From assembly GCA_003554565.1 (NCBI GenBank), contig PWGR01000052.1, positions 1 to 5,274 of the forward strand: a stretch of DNA of 5,274 nucleotides. Direction: 5' to 3'. The stretch is from Clostridia bacterium (GTDB taxonomy: Bacteria > Bacillota > Sulfobacillia > SLMV01). A model generated the notes under the pieces. The model saw only the letters and a list, made by a program, of their open reading frames with translations, did no database searches and was not told where the DNA came from. Each line of letters begins with the position of its first letter. Positions within the stretch are counted from its first letter, which is position 1. This document shows positions 1 to 5,274 of this stretch, piece by piece. A program made the position numbers and the translations under genes.

Positions 1-370
1 CCCGCGCCGTACCATCCCCGCCGGCAAAAAAAAGGAGGTCTACGTCCCTACGCGCCATTTCCGCCGCTGCCTCCTCCGTATCCTCAGGCTGTGTATCCCT
101 GTCATGGGCGGCAGGCAGCACCTCATGAGGGGCAGCTCCACTGCCGTACACGGCGTCCTCTCCCATGGCACCCGAACAGGTCACCAACAACACTTCCGGT
201 GCCAGGTCCACAAGATGACGCAGTGCTCTGCTCATCCGATCCGCGGCGACCGGCTCGGCCCCCAGTTCCCGGGCTCGCATAAGTGCCTCCCGACCATCGG
301 TTCCCTTGAGTCCCACGCGTCCTCCCATGCCCGCAATGGGATTGACTATGACGCCGCATATTGTCGACAT
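1..370 (-). CDS. ATP-NAD kinase-like protein (COG3199/AcoX type), N-terminal 123 residues, cut by window edge
   Basis: Reading the minus strand from ATG at 370 gives an open frame to the window edge, so the C-terminal part (about two thirds, from usual family length) is missing. Residues 6-26 carry the family's N-terminal signature (GVIVNPIAGMGGRVGLKGTD), and residues 117-121 are GGDGT, the phosphate-binding loop of the NAD kinase/diacylglycerol kinase fold, preceded by a hydrophobic strand (LLFFA). Proteins of this family are cytoplasmic and are predicted to phosphorylate NAD or a related molecule with ATP or polyphosphate; AcoX of acetoin-catabolism clusters belongs here, and the true substrate of many members is not established. 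The start lies one base after the stop of the MazG-like gene, and GGAGAG at 384-379 gives an 8-base spacing, so the two are very probably co-transcribed. The run of eight A at 26-33 keeps the frame intact. Family assignment is strong; substrate is inferred. Confidence 0.88.
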   Translation of the reverse strand, partial: MSTICGVIVNPIAGMGGRVGLKGTDGREALMRARELGAEPVAADRMSRALRHLVDLAPEVLLVTCSGAMGEDAVYGSGAAPHEVLPAAHDRDTQPEDTEEAAAEMARRDVDLLFFAGGDGTAR

Positions 371-371
371 G

Positions 372-788
372 TCAGGATCTCTCCGCTGCCGAGCATGAAT
401 CGGACGCACCGCCCTGCTCCTGTAGCACAGCGGCCACTCTTGGCGGGACCCAGTCGTCTGGTTTCAGAATTTTCCCATCTTCACGGCGTGGCCCCCCGTC
501 TTTGGTCATATTGGCCCGGTGCACTTCCTCAAATACCGGGCGAATATCTATCCCGAAGGAAACGGCAGTTCCATAGGTTACATAGAGCAGGTCGGCCAGT
601 GAATCGGCAACATCGACTATATTCCCCTCATCGATTGCCGCTCTCATCTCACCGAGTTCTTCTTCTATCAGGCTGAGCCTGAGTTTGACAGTCTCAGCGT
701 CAGGGATACAGGGCTCGTCCCCGACTGCCGCCCCGAACTTACGATGGAATTCGAGCACCGCATGGTACGGATCGAAGTTGCTGGTCAT
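372..788 (-). CDS. MazG/phosphoribosyl-ATP pyrophosphohydrolase-like protein
   Basis: A complete 138-residue protein of the all-alpha NTP pyrophosphohydrolase superfamily (PRA-PH/MazG-like, resembling COG4696). Metal-binding acidic motifs are visible: EExxE at residues 43-47 and DxxD at 59-62, with a further aspartate at 66 in the second helix (VADSLADLLYV). The segment at about 86-115 (FEEVHRANMTKDGG, then DGKILKPDDWVPP) is typical of this subgroup, in which nucleotide-like substrates are hydrolysed to a monophosphate and pyrophosphate with magnesium. The last 20 or so residues look unconserved. The start is ATG 788, with GGGAGG at 803-798 nine bases upstream. It is the first gene of a minus-strand pair with the NAD kinase-like gene. 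The likely role is cytoplasmic house-cleaning of non-canonical nucleotides or a step in nucleotide/cofactor turnover; the substrate is inferred from family only. Confidence 0.87.
   Translation of the reverse strand: MTSNFDPYHAVLEFHRKFGAAVGDEPCIPDAETVKLRLSLIEEELGEMRAAIDEGNIVDVADSLADLLYVTYGTAVSFGIDIRPVFEEVHRANMTKDGGPRREDGKILKPDDWVPPRVAAVLQEQGGASDSCSAAERS
379..384 (-). promoter_or_regulatory. Ribosome binding site of the NAD kinase-like gene, inside the upstream gene
   Basis: GGAGAG on the minus strand lies 8 bases before the ATG at 370 and overlaps the last codons of the MazG-like gene. It fixes the downstream start and supports translation of both genes from one mRNA. Confidence 0.65.
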
Positions 789-832
789 CTCTTGATCCCT
801 CCCGAGTAAGATGCAGGTTTAGCTCTGTCATC

Positions 833-863
833 ATTCTAACTCGATCCGGCCCCGCATGAACAA
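833..863 (-). promoter_or_regulatory. Candidate promoter for the minus-strand MazG-like/NAD kinase-like operon
   Basis: On the minus strand TAGAAT at 838-833 matches the -10 consensus at 5 of 6 positions. A weak -35 (TTGTTC, 863-858) lies 19 bases upstream, longer than the ideal 17. The -10 is about 45 bases before the start codon. The rest of the divergent region (789-1054) holds no supported gene; I could not pick out a convincing plus-strand promoter for the aminotransferase, although the AT-richer part at about 905-940 is the most likely place. Confidence 0.3.
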
Positions 864-1038
864 TGACGAGTGCAACTGCAGTCCTCCGCTCTGAAAACAA
901 GGAGTTTCACATTTCCGCATCGAAGATTTGATTTTGAATGATCGCGCTCGCCCCTGGCCCCAGGCCGAAAGCTCAGGCGTGGAGAATGCGGGCGATGCGC
1001 AATCAGAGATTTGCCCCATGTCAACGGAGAGCGCTTCG

Positions 1039-1045
1039 AGGAGGG
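1039..1045 (+). promoter_or_regulatory. Strong Shine-Dalgarno that fixes the aminotransferase start
   Basis: AGGAGGG lies nine bases before ATG 1055. The same frame stays open upstream to an ATG at 938, but that extension (39 residues) is Arg/Pro-rich and unlike the family, and the ATG at 1046 directly abuts this site with no spacing. The site therefore decides the start at 1055. Confidence 0.85.
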
Positions 1046-1054
1046 ATGTGTACG

Positions 1055-2395
1055 ATGACCGACCCGAGAAAGAAGTATCAGGAGTATCTCTGGGCCCCGT
1101 TCACGCAAATGGGTGATCTGGACGAGGAAGTCGAACCACTGGTCATTGTCTCTGGTGAGGGTTCACGCGTTACCAACATTGACGGAAAAGAATTCATCGA
1201 CGGCCACGGAGCTTTATGGCTGAACAACGTGGGCTTTGGGCGCCAGGAAATGGTAGATGCCGCCTCCGAGCAGATGCAGCAGCTGAGCTACTTCCCGTCA
1301 TTTGCGGGCATGGCCAATAACGTGGCCCTGGAGCTGGCCGAACGGCTCGTGGATATCGCTGACCGGGAGAACATGTCCCGGGCGTTCTTCTCCTCCGGCG
1401 GGTCAGAGGCGGTAGAGACTGCCCTGAAGGTCTCCCGCCAATACTGGCGCCTCAAGGGAAGAGACCGCAAGTACAAGGTGATTGCACGCAGACAGGCATA
1501 TCACGGCGTCACCATGGGAGCGCTCAGCGCCACGGGAATGGCCATGAACCGCCAGCTGTTTGAACCGTTGGTGCCCGGGTTCAGGCACATCGAACCTCCT
1601 CACTGCTATCGTTGCCCCTACGACGTGGAATACCCTGATTGCGGGCTGGTCTGCGCCAAGGAACTGGAGAGAACAATCAAGTTTGAGGGACCAGATACAG
1701 TTGCGGCCTTCATCGGAGAACCGGTCATGGGGGCCGGCGGCGTGATAGTACCCCCGGATGGATACTGGCAGGAAATCGAGCGCATCTGCCGCAAGTACGA
1801 TGTCCTGCTGATCTCCGACGAGGTCATAACCGGATTCGGGCGGACCGGCGATGTGTTCGGCTGCCGCCACTGGGGAGTAAGACCAGACATAATGGTCTTT
1901 GCCAAAGCCCTGACATCCGGATACCTGCCGCTCGGTGCGACACTGACTACAGAAGATATTTTCGAGGTCTGTCTGGGCCAACACGGCCAGGGACGCGAGT
2001 TCCGCCACGGCACCACCTACTCCGGCCATCCGGCGGCCTGCGCCACCGCCCTGGTCAACCTCGACATCACGGAAAAGGAGGGTCTCGTGGATAAGGCCCG
2101 CGACAACGGTGCTTACATGCTGAAGCGCCTGCGCGAGCTGGAGTCTCTCCCGGCCGTCGGCAATGTTAACGGCCTGGGTCTTATGGCCAGGGTAGAACTG
2201 ACACAGAAAGACGATGTCCCCTTCCCACCCGAACAGCTGACGGGCCTCAAGATATCCCGCCAGCTGATGCGCCGCGGCGTAATCCTCCGGGCCCTGGGCG
2301 ATGTCATCTCCCTGTCACCTCCTCTGGTCATCACGCAAGATGAGATCGACACCATGGTAGACGGGTTGGGTGAAGAGATCGAAAAACTGACGTGA
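1055..2395 (+). CDS. PLP-dependent class III aminotransferase (omega-aminotransferase type)
   Basis: A complete 446-residue protein, the usual length for fold-type I, class III aminotransferases, which move an amino group from an omega-amino acid, amine or similar donor to a keto acid such as pyruvate or 2-oxoglutarate. Visible landmarks: SSGGSEAVETAL at 113-124 (cofactor phosphate loop), YHG at 149-151 (ring stacking), GEPV at 221-224, SDEVITGFGRTG at 254-265 with Asp255 for the pyridine nitrogen, FAKALTSGY at 282-290 with Lys284 as the Schiff-base lysine, and GTTYSGHP at 319-326 with the Thr that reaches the partner subunit's phosphate. All catalytic residues are present, so it should be active as a cytoplasmic dimer. 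The nearest characterised types are taurine-pyruvate, beta-alanine-pyruvate and related enzymes; the donor cannot be told from sequence alone. A loop at 184-200 holds four cysteines (CxxC, then CxxxC). It is followed after 155 bp by the DUF1445 gene on the same strand, probably one functional unit. Confidence 0.93.
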   Translation: MTDPRKKYQEYLWAPFTQMGDLDEEVEPLVIVSGEGSRVTNIDGKEFIDGHGALWLNNVGFGRQEMVDAASEQMQQLSYFPSFAGMANNVALELAERLVDIADRENMSRAFFSSGGSEAVETALKVSRQYWRLKGRDRKYKVIARRQAYHGVTMGALSATGMAMNRQLFEPLVPGFRHIEPPHCYRCPYDVEYPDCGLVCAKELERTIKFEGPDTVAAFIGEPVMGAGGVIVPPDGYWQEIERICRKYDVLLISDEVITGFGRTGDVFGCRHWGVRPDIMVFAKALTSGYLPLGATLTTEDIFEVCLGQHGQGREFRHGTTYSGHPAACATALVNLDITEKEGLVDKARDNGAYMLKRLRELESLPAVGNVNGLGLMARVELTQKDDVPFPPEQLTGLKISRQLMRRGVILRALGDVISLSPPLVITQDEIDTMVDGLGEEIEKLT

Positions 2396-2430
2396 CCATC
2401 GACGTGGACCGCGGTTATCAGTTGCTTTGG

Positions 2431-2475
2431 GTACGATAACGTACGACGCCGGGGAGACTCGCGAACCCCGGCGTC
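2431..2475 (+). repeat. Two abutting inverted repeats between the aminotransferase and DUF1445 genes
   Basis: The first is GTACG-ATAA-CGTAC at 2431-2444 (5-bp stem, 4-base loop). The second starts at the very next base: GACGCCGGGG at 2445-2454 pairs perfectly with CCCCGGCGTC at 2466-2475 around an 11-base loop. They begin 35 bp after the aminotransferase stop. No T-run follows on the plus strand, so this is not a textbook intrinsic terminator. It could be a leaky terminator/attenuator or an mRNA-stabilising structure that lowers expression of the downstream gene, or a protein-binding site. The repeats are directly visible; the role is inferred. Confidence 0.6.
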
Positions 2476-2487
2476 ACCCACCTTCGA

Positions 2488-2509
2488 CTGGTTAGATTGG
2501 TTGAACCGG
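2488..2509. promoter_or_regulatory. Operator-like palindrome upstream of the DUF1445 gene
   Basis: GGTT-G-AACC at 2499-2507 is a perfect short palindrome, and a second CTGGTT copy sits at 2488-2493. The 11 bases at 2498-2508 fit the TNGTNNNACNA pattern often reported for FadR/FCD-type GntR operators with one mismatch (last base G). An FCD GntR regulator is encoded at 3786-4418, which makes it a plausible binder. Such short patterns also arise by chance, so this is only a candidate. Confidence 0.3.
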
Positions 2510-2550
2510 CAGGTACTGATCAACAAAGATGATACGGAGATGGTTCGATC

Positions 2551-3348
2551 ATGTTGAGCCACGGCGAGGCGGCCGCACTGTCCCCGGCCCGGCTGCGGGG
2601 TGAGATAGCAAAAGAGAATTGGCAGAAGCCAACTGCCGGGTTGGCACTGGGCCACGTGCAGGCCAACCTGGCTGTCCTGCCGTCGAAACAGGCCTTCAAC
2701 TTCTTGCTCTTCTGCCAACGCAATCCAAAACCATGCCCGGTCCTGGAGGTTTCCGACCCAGGTGATCCCCATGTGGCCCGGGTGGCTGCAGCCGATCTGA
2801 GATCCGATCTTCCCCGCTACCGCGTGTACCGCAAGGGGAAGCTGATTGATGAGCCCACCGACATAAAGCAATACTGGCGCGATGATCTGGTTGCATTTCT
2901 TCTCGGATGCAGCTTCACATTTGAGGAGGCACTGCTTTCAGCCGGGGTACCTCTCCGTCATCTGGAAACAGGACGCGCCCTCCCGGTGTACAAAACAGAT
3001 GTGCAGTGTCAGCCCGCCGGACCCTTTGAGGGAGTGATGGCGGTCAGCATGCGTCCGGTACCCGGCAGTCTTGTTTCCCGGATGGTGCAGATCACCAGCC
3101 GCTATCCCCTTGCACACGGCACTCCGGTCCATGTCGGGGATCCCTCCACCATCGGCATCGAGGATCTGGGGGCTGTGTACTATGGAGATCCACCGGTTAT
3201 GGAACCGGGAGATGTACCAGTGTTCAATGCATGCGGCGTCACGCCACAGCTGATTGCCGCCAGAGCCGCTCCAGAACTGATGATAACCCACCTCCCTGAG
3301 CACATGCTGGTCTGCGACGTCACCGGCGAGCAGCTATCCGGCATGTAA
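2551..3348 (+). CDS. DUF1445 family protein (putative hydro-lyase / D-glutamate cyclase-like, YcsI type)
   Basis: A complete 265-residue protein, normal length for the DUF1445 family (COG4336). Family blocks are clear in order: PTAGLALGHVQANLAVLP at 27-44, FLLFCQRNPKPCPVLEV at 51-67, DLPRYRVYR at 86-94, EPTDI at 101-105, DDLVAFLLGCSFTFEEALL at 111-129, VQITSRYP at 179-186, HVGDPSTIGI at 194-203, VFNACGVTPQ at 224-233 and ITHLPEHMLVCDV at 245-257. No signal peptide or membrane segment is seen, so it is probably cytoplasmic. In the mammalian mitochondrial enzyme that turns D-glutamate into 5-oxo-D-proline, a DUF1445 region is joined to another domain; B. subtilis YcsI lies near 5-oxoprolinase genes. 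The reaction of stand-alone bacterial members is not settled. ATG 2551 is preceded by GGAG at 2536-2539 (11-base spacing). It lies downstream of the aminotransferase on the same strand, suggesting a shared catabolic role. Family call is firm, function inferred. Confidence 0.9.
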   Translation: MLSHGEAAALSPARLRGEIAKENWQKPTAGLALGHVQANLAVLPSKQAFNFLLFCQRNPKPCPVLEVSDPGDPHVARVAAADLRSDLPRYRVYRKGKLIDEPTDIKQYWRDDLVAFLLGCSFTFEEALLSAGVPLRHLETGRALPVYKTDVQCQPAGPFEGVMAVSMRPVPGSLVSRMVQITSRYPLAHGTPVHVGDPSTIGIEDLGAVYYGDPPVMEPGDVPVFNACGVTPQLIAARAAPELMITHLPEHMLVCDVTGEQLSGM

Positions 3349-3785
3349 GGGGGTTTCCTAAGATGCTCATCCAGGTTACAGAGCCCGCTGAATTGCCCAA
3401 CCCCCCTCGGGCGCGACGTTCGGATTTTGGACAGCTCCCAGCTCCCTATTGATGTGGCTCATGCACCGCAGGTCTACCCCACCTGTGCAGCACATAAACC
3501 TCCAGCTGAAGGGGAACAGCGAAACTGTGTACTCCCGTAGCCCTGCGCGTATGGACATATCCAGTCCACCTTCAATTGCTTGAACTCGTCAATGTACAGA
3601 ACAGCCTGTACTGAGGAGACAAGCACCCTGATGGCTTGCACAGCAAAAACCCGTATATTTCCGTTAGGATGGCAGGGTAGGGCAGAGTTTATTTTTGAAC
3701 ATATCTATGATATATTGCAAAGGAATTGCAACAATATCGGTCCACCTATCATCTTGACGAGCAATAAGCCTGAGATCATCGTGAA
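3349..3785. other. 437-bp stretch without a supported gene
   Basis: Short open frames exist here on both strands (3376-3558 minus, 3580-3801 plus), but their translations resemble no family I know and have cysteine-rich or irregular composition. Just after the DUF1445 stop, GGGGGTT at 3349-3355 could pair with AACCCCC at 3399-3405 across a loop of 43 bases, a weak candidate for a 3' structure. TGGA-CATA-TCCA at 3552-3563 is a small palindrome. From about 3690 to 3737 the DNA becomes AT-rich, which is the likely control region of the GntR gene. I see no transposase remnant, tRNA or known riboswitch. Confidence 0.6.
3712..3737. promoter_or_regulatory. Operator-like repeat upstream of the GntR gene, possible autoregulation site
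   Basis: Two copies of the palindromic hexamer TTGCAA (3715-3720 and 3726-3731) are separated by five bases, each preceded by A or AT. The right copy also forms ATTG-CAA-CAAT at 3725-3735, a 4-bp inverted repeat with a 3-base centre, and the flanks ATATTG and CAATAT at 3712-3717 and 3732-3737 are complementary. The block lies about 50-75 bp before the GTG start in an AT-rich stretch, where GntR family regulators commonly bind to control their own gene. The repeat is visible; the binder is inferred. Confidence 0.4.
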
Positions 3786-4418
3786 GTGGGTGGAATCGTG
3801 ACAGAAAGAACTGAACTGGCAAGCACCAAGGCATACCGCCGTATCCGCAATGCCATCATCGCCATGGAACTGCAGCCAGGGGAACCCCTACGCGAATCTG
3901 ACCTGATTGACAGATTTGACCTGAAACGCATGGCCATCCGGGAAGCAACTGCGCGCCTAATTCGCGAACACCTGGTGGTGATGCGGCCCGGTTTCGGATC
4001 GCATGTCGCTGAAGTACGGCTGACTGATGTAGGCGATATCTTCGAAGCAAGAGAACACACCGAGCGTCTGGCAGCGCGTCTTGTGGTAAGAAACTCCGAC
4101 TCTGGAGACATCGAGGCGCTGTCAAATCTGGCGGAAAAGACCGACACACACCCCCACTTCGAAGTCGATCTGGCATTTCATAATCAGGTTGCTAATATGA
4201 CCGGCAACCGGTTTGTGAGTAACACGCTCGAAACTCTCTACGCACACAGCCTCCGTATGTTCAAGGCAACCAAGTCACACTGGCGCTCCAGAGAGCAAGT
4301 CGTCGCATCGCACAGGCACATCGTTCGGACCGTTTCCGGAGGAGACGTAGAGGAAGTGGAGCGGGCCATCCTGGAGCATACCGACGAAGCCAAAGAGCTG
4401 CTTCTCGACTCCATTTGA
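3786..4418 (+). CDS. GntR-family transcriptional regulator, FCD subfamily
   Basis: A 210-residue DNA-binding protein. Residues about 12-76 form the winged helix-turn-helix (YRRIRNAIIAMELQPGEPL, then ESDLIDRFDLKRMAIREA, wing at RPGFGSHV), and about 80-207 the all-helical FCD ligand-binding domain. Candidate metal-binding residues of FCD proteins are present: Asp128 and His132 in EVDLAFH, His176 in ASHRHIV, His198 in LEHTDEA. The linker before Asp128 is short compared with most family members, giving a protein a little below the usual 220-240 residues. FCD regulators usually sense small carboxylic acids or amino-acid derivatives and repress neighbouring catabolic genes until induced. The start is GTG: 3786 is the most upstream choice after an in-frame stop at 3771, while GTG 3798 (206 residues), with a GGTGG stretch just before it, is equally possible. 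It probably controls the aminotransferase-DUF1445 genes and itself, an inference from position. Confidence 0.9.
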   Translation: MGGIVTERTELASTKAYRRIRNAIIAMELQPGEPLRESDLIDRFDLKRMAIREATARLIREHLVVMRPGFGSHVAEVRLTDVGDIFEAREHTERLAARLVVRNSDSGDIEALSNLAEKTDTHPHFEVDLAFHNQVANMTGNRFVSNTLETLYAHSLRMFKATKSHWRSREQVVASHRHIVRTVSGGDVEEVERAILEHTDEAKELLLDSI

Positions 4419-4572
4419 TTCATCGCATCGCCCGGCCGGCACGAACTAATATTTTCACATAATCAGGCAGCCCCTCCCGAAACAGTGCCGACCGCAGGGA
4501 AAGTGTCTGGTCACAGCAGATGCAGGAGAAACACCGGAAACACTGACAAATGCCTGAAGAGTTTTTTGCGCG

Positions 4573-4611
4573 CTCATTTCCCCGGGCCGCTCGATGGCCC
4601 GGGGAAATGAG
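4573..4611. terminator. Perfect 16-bp-stem hairpin between convergent genes, likely bidirectional terminator
   Basis: CTCATTTCCCCGGGCC at 4573-4588 is the exact reverse complement of 4596-4611, with a 7-base loop at 4589-4595. It lies between the stop of the GntR gene (4418) and the stop of the convergent amidohydrolase gene (4625-4623), only 11 bases past the latter. No T-run follows the stem on either strand; a run of six T (4562-4567) precedes it on the plus strand. It therefore resembles a stem-only or mRNA-end-protecting structure rather than a classic intrinsic terminator. The rest of 4419-4622 shows nothing else I can support. Confidence 0.65.
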
Positions 4612-4622
4612 TGAATCATTCG

Positions 4623-5274
4623 TTATGTGCGCTGCACTTTCACCTCGCCGTTGATCATGACCATCCTGATCCGATCTGTATCCTGCAGACAGGTGATGTC
4701 CTCCAGAGGGTCGCCGTCAACTACCAGCAGGTCGGCCAGATAGCCTTCACTCACTATGCCCGCCTCAAGGTCCAGGAGTTCCGCTCCCACAGCAGTTGAA
4801 GCCGTGATCGCCTGCATAGGCGTCATTCCAGCATTCACCATCAGCTCCAGCTCGAGTGCATTTTTGCCGTGCAAATTAAAGGGCGTTCCTGCGTCGGTGC
4901 CCATGGCAATCTTGACCCCCCGCTCCAGTGCCTTCTTGAAGCTTGCTATGTGCGCCTCCTGACCGAATTGAGCCTTCTCCACCGCATGGGGAGGGACACC
5001 CCTATCAGTGCCAGCCTCGAGTATATGGTGAACTGCCGCCAGGGTGGGAACAAGATAGACGTCGCTTTCCAGCATCATCTCGATGGCTTCGTCATCCAAC
5101 CAGAACCCATGTTCTATTGAATCTATTCCGGCGCGGATAGCGTTCTTGATCCCCTTGGTCCCCTGAGCATGGGCCAGGGTCCGCTTCTTTCGATTCCCCG
5201 CCTCCTCTATGGCCGCCCGCATCTCCTCCTCCGTCAGGCCCCGGGCTGTGTGATCCGTTCCCATCGACATTACC
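4623..5274 (-). CDS. Metal-dependent amidohydrolase (COG1228, imidazolonepropionase/prolidase-like), C-terminal part
   Basis: The frame is open to the right window edge, and the family pattern continues upstream of the first in-window ATG (5270), so that Met (numbered 1 here) is internal and the true start lies outside. Visible active-site residues of the amidohydrolase TIM barrel are His34 in AHAQG, His54 in SIEHGFWLDD and the catalytic Asp126 in MGTDAGTPF; the N-terminal HxH and the carboxylated lysine expected in this family must lie beyond the edge. The tail (ADLLVVDGDPLEDI at 179-192, then VMINGEVK at 204-211) is the C-terminal beta-sandwich typical of these enzymes. Members hydrolyse amide or peptide bonds in cyclic amides, X-Pro dipeptides or N-acyl amino acids; the substrate cannot be told. 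It is convergent with the GntR gene and separated by a strong hairpin, so co-regulation is not shown. Roughly half of a usual 400-430 residue protein is present. Confidence 0.9.
   Translation of the reverse strand, partial: VMSMGTDHTARGLTEEEMRAAIEEAGNRKKRTLAHAQGTKGIKNAIRAGIDSIEHGFWLDDEAIEMMLESDVYLVPTLAAVHHILEAGTDRGVPPHAVEKAQFGQEAHIASFKKALERGVKIAMGTDAGTPFNLHGKNALELELMVNAGMTPMQAITASTAVGAELLDLEAGIVSEGYLADLLVVDGDPLEDITCLQDTDRIRMVMINGEVKVQRT

Noticed and set aside
26..33. Run of eight A (T on the minus strand) as a possible frameshift in the NAD kinase-like gene
   Set aside because: Careful reading keeps the frame: two Phe codons lead directly into the GGDGT motif, so the gene is intact here.
104..676. 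190-residue plus-strand open frame over the minus-strand operon
   Set aside because: It is antisense to two clearly recognisable genes, and its translation is Arg/His/Ser/Pro-rich without family features.
953..964. CCTGG-CC-CCAGG inverted repeat upstream of the aminotransferase
   Set aside because: A 5-bp GC-rich repeat is expected by chance in this composition and has no supporting context.
938..1054. Upstream extension of the aminotransferase frame to ATG 938
   Set aside because: The 39 extra residues are Arg/Pro-rich and unlike the family, while AGGAGGG at 1039-1045 points to ATG 1055.
1403..2029. 208-residue minus-strand open frame inside the aminotransferase
   Set aside because: Antisense shadow of a well-conserved gene; no motif in the translation.
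2113..2871. 252-residue minus-strand open frame spanning the aminotransferase end and DUF1445 start
   Set aside because: It overlaps two confident genes in antisense and resembles no family.
3376..3558. 60-residue minus-strand open frame in the gap
   Set aside because: No recognised similarity and no good ribosome binding site seen; kept only as a remark in the gap entry.
3580..3801. 73-residue plus-strand open frame ending at the GntR start (TGA overlapping GTG 3798)
   Set aside because: TTG start with no Shine-Dalgarno, and unnatural composition; it spans the AT-rich promoter-like region. The overlap with the GTG is probably chance.
5270..5270. ATG at 5270 (minus) as the true start of the amidohydrolase
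   Set aside because: The frame stays open to the edge, and a protein starting here would lack the N-terminal half of the barrel, including the HxH and lysine metal ligands.

Overview
The window (5274 bp, moderately GC-rich, no RNA genes, no CRISPR, no recognisable mobile element) looks like ordinary chromosomal DNA of a free-living heterotrophic bacterium. Most genes start at ATG behind a purine-rich Shine-Dalgarno sequence, as in bacteria. I cannot fix the phylum: the families present (class III aminotransferase, DUF1445, FCD-type GntR regulator, amidohydrolase, COG3199 kinase) are spread over Chloroflexota, Firmicutes, Actinobacteria, Proteobacteria and others.

Layout. (1) Positions 1-788, minus strand: a two-gene operon. 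A MazG/PRA-PH-like nucleotide pyrophosphohydrolase (788-372) is followed after one base by an ATP-NAD kinase-like protein of the COG3199/AcoX type (370-1), which runs off the left edge just after its GGDGT motif. (2) 789-1054: divergent intergenic region. (3) 1055-3348, plus strand: a complete PLP-dependent class III omega-aminotransferase, a 155-bp spacer with two abutting inverted repeats and an operator-like palindrome, then a complete DUF1445 protein (YcsI / D-glutamate cyclase-like, 'putative hydro-lyase'). (4) 3349-3785: a 437-bp stretch without a convincing gene, ending in an AT-rich segment with an operator-like repeat. (5) 3786-4418, plus strand: an FCD-subfamily GntR regulator starting at GTG. 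(6) 4419-4622: convergent intergenic region with a perfect 16-bp-stem hairpin. (7) 4623-5274, minus strand: the C-terminal part of a metal-dependent amidohydrolase (COG1228 type) that enters from the right edge.

How they may work together. The aminotransferase, DUF1445 protein and GntR regulator look like an inducible locus for catabolism of an amino acid or amine: the aminotransferase would remove an amino group, the DUF1445 enzyme would act on a glutamate/5-oxoproline-like or related acid, and the GntR protein would sense the substrate or an intermediate. The amidohydrolase could release a substrate from an amide or peptide, but it is convergent and need not be co-regulated. The substrate cannot be read from the sequence. 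The minus-strand pair is a separate nucleotide/NAD(P) maintenance unit. I see no clear sign of a wholly new system; the least understood parts are the aminotransferase-DUF1445 pairing, the four-cysteine insert in the aminotransferase, and the paired inverted repeats between the two genes.
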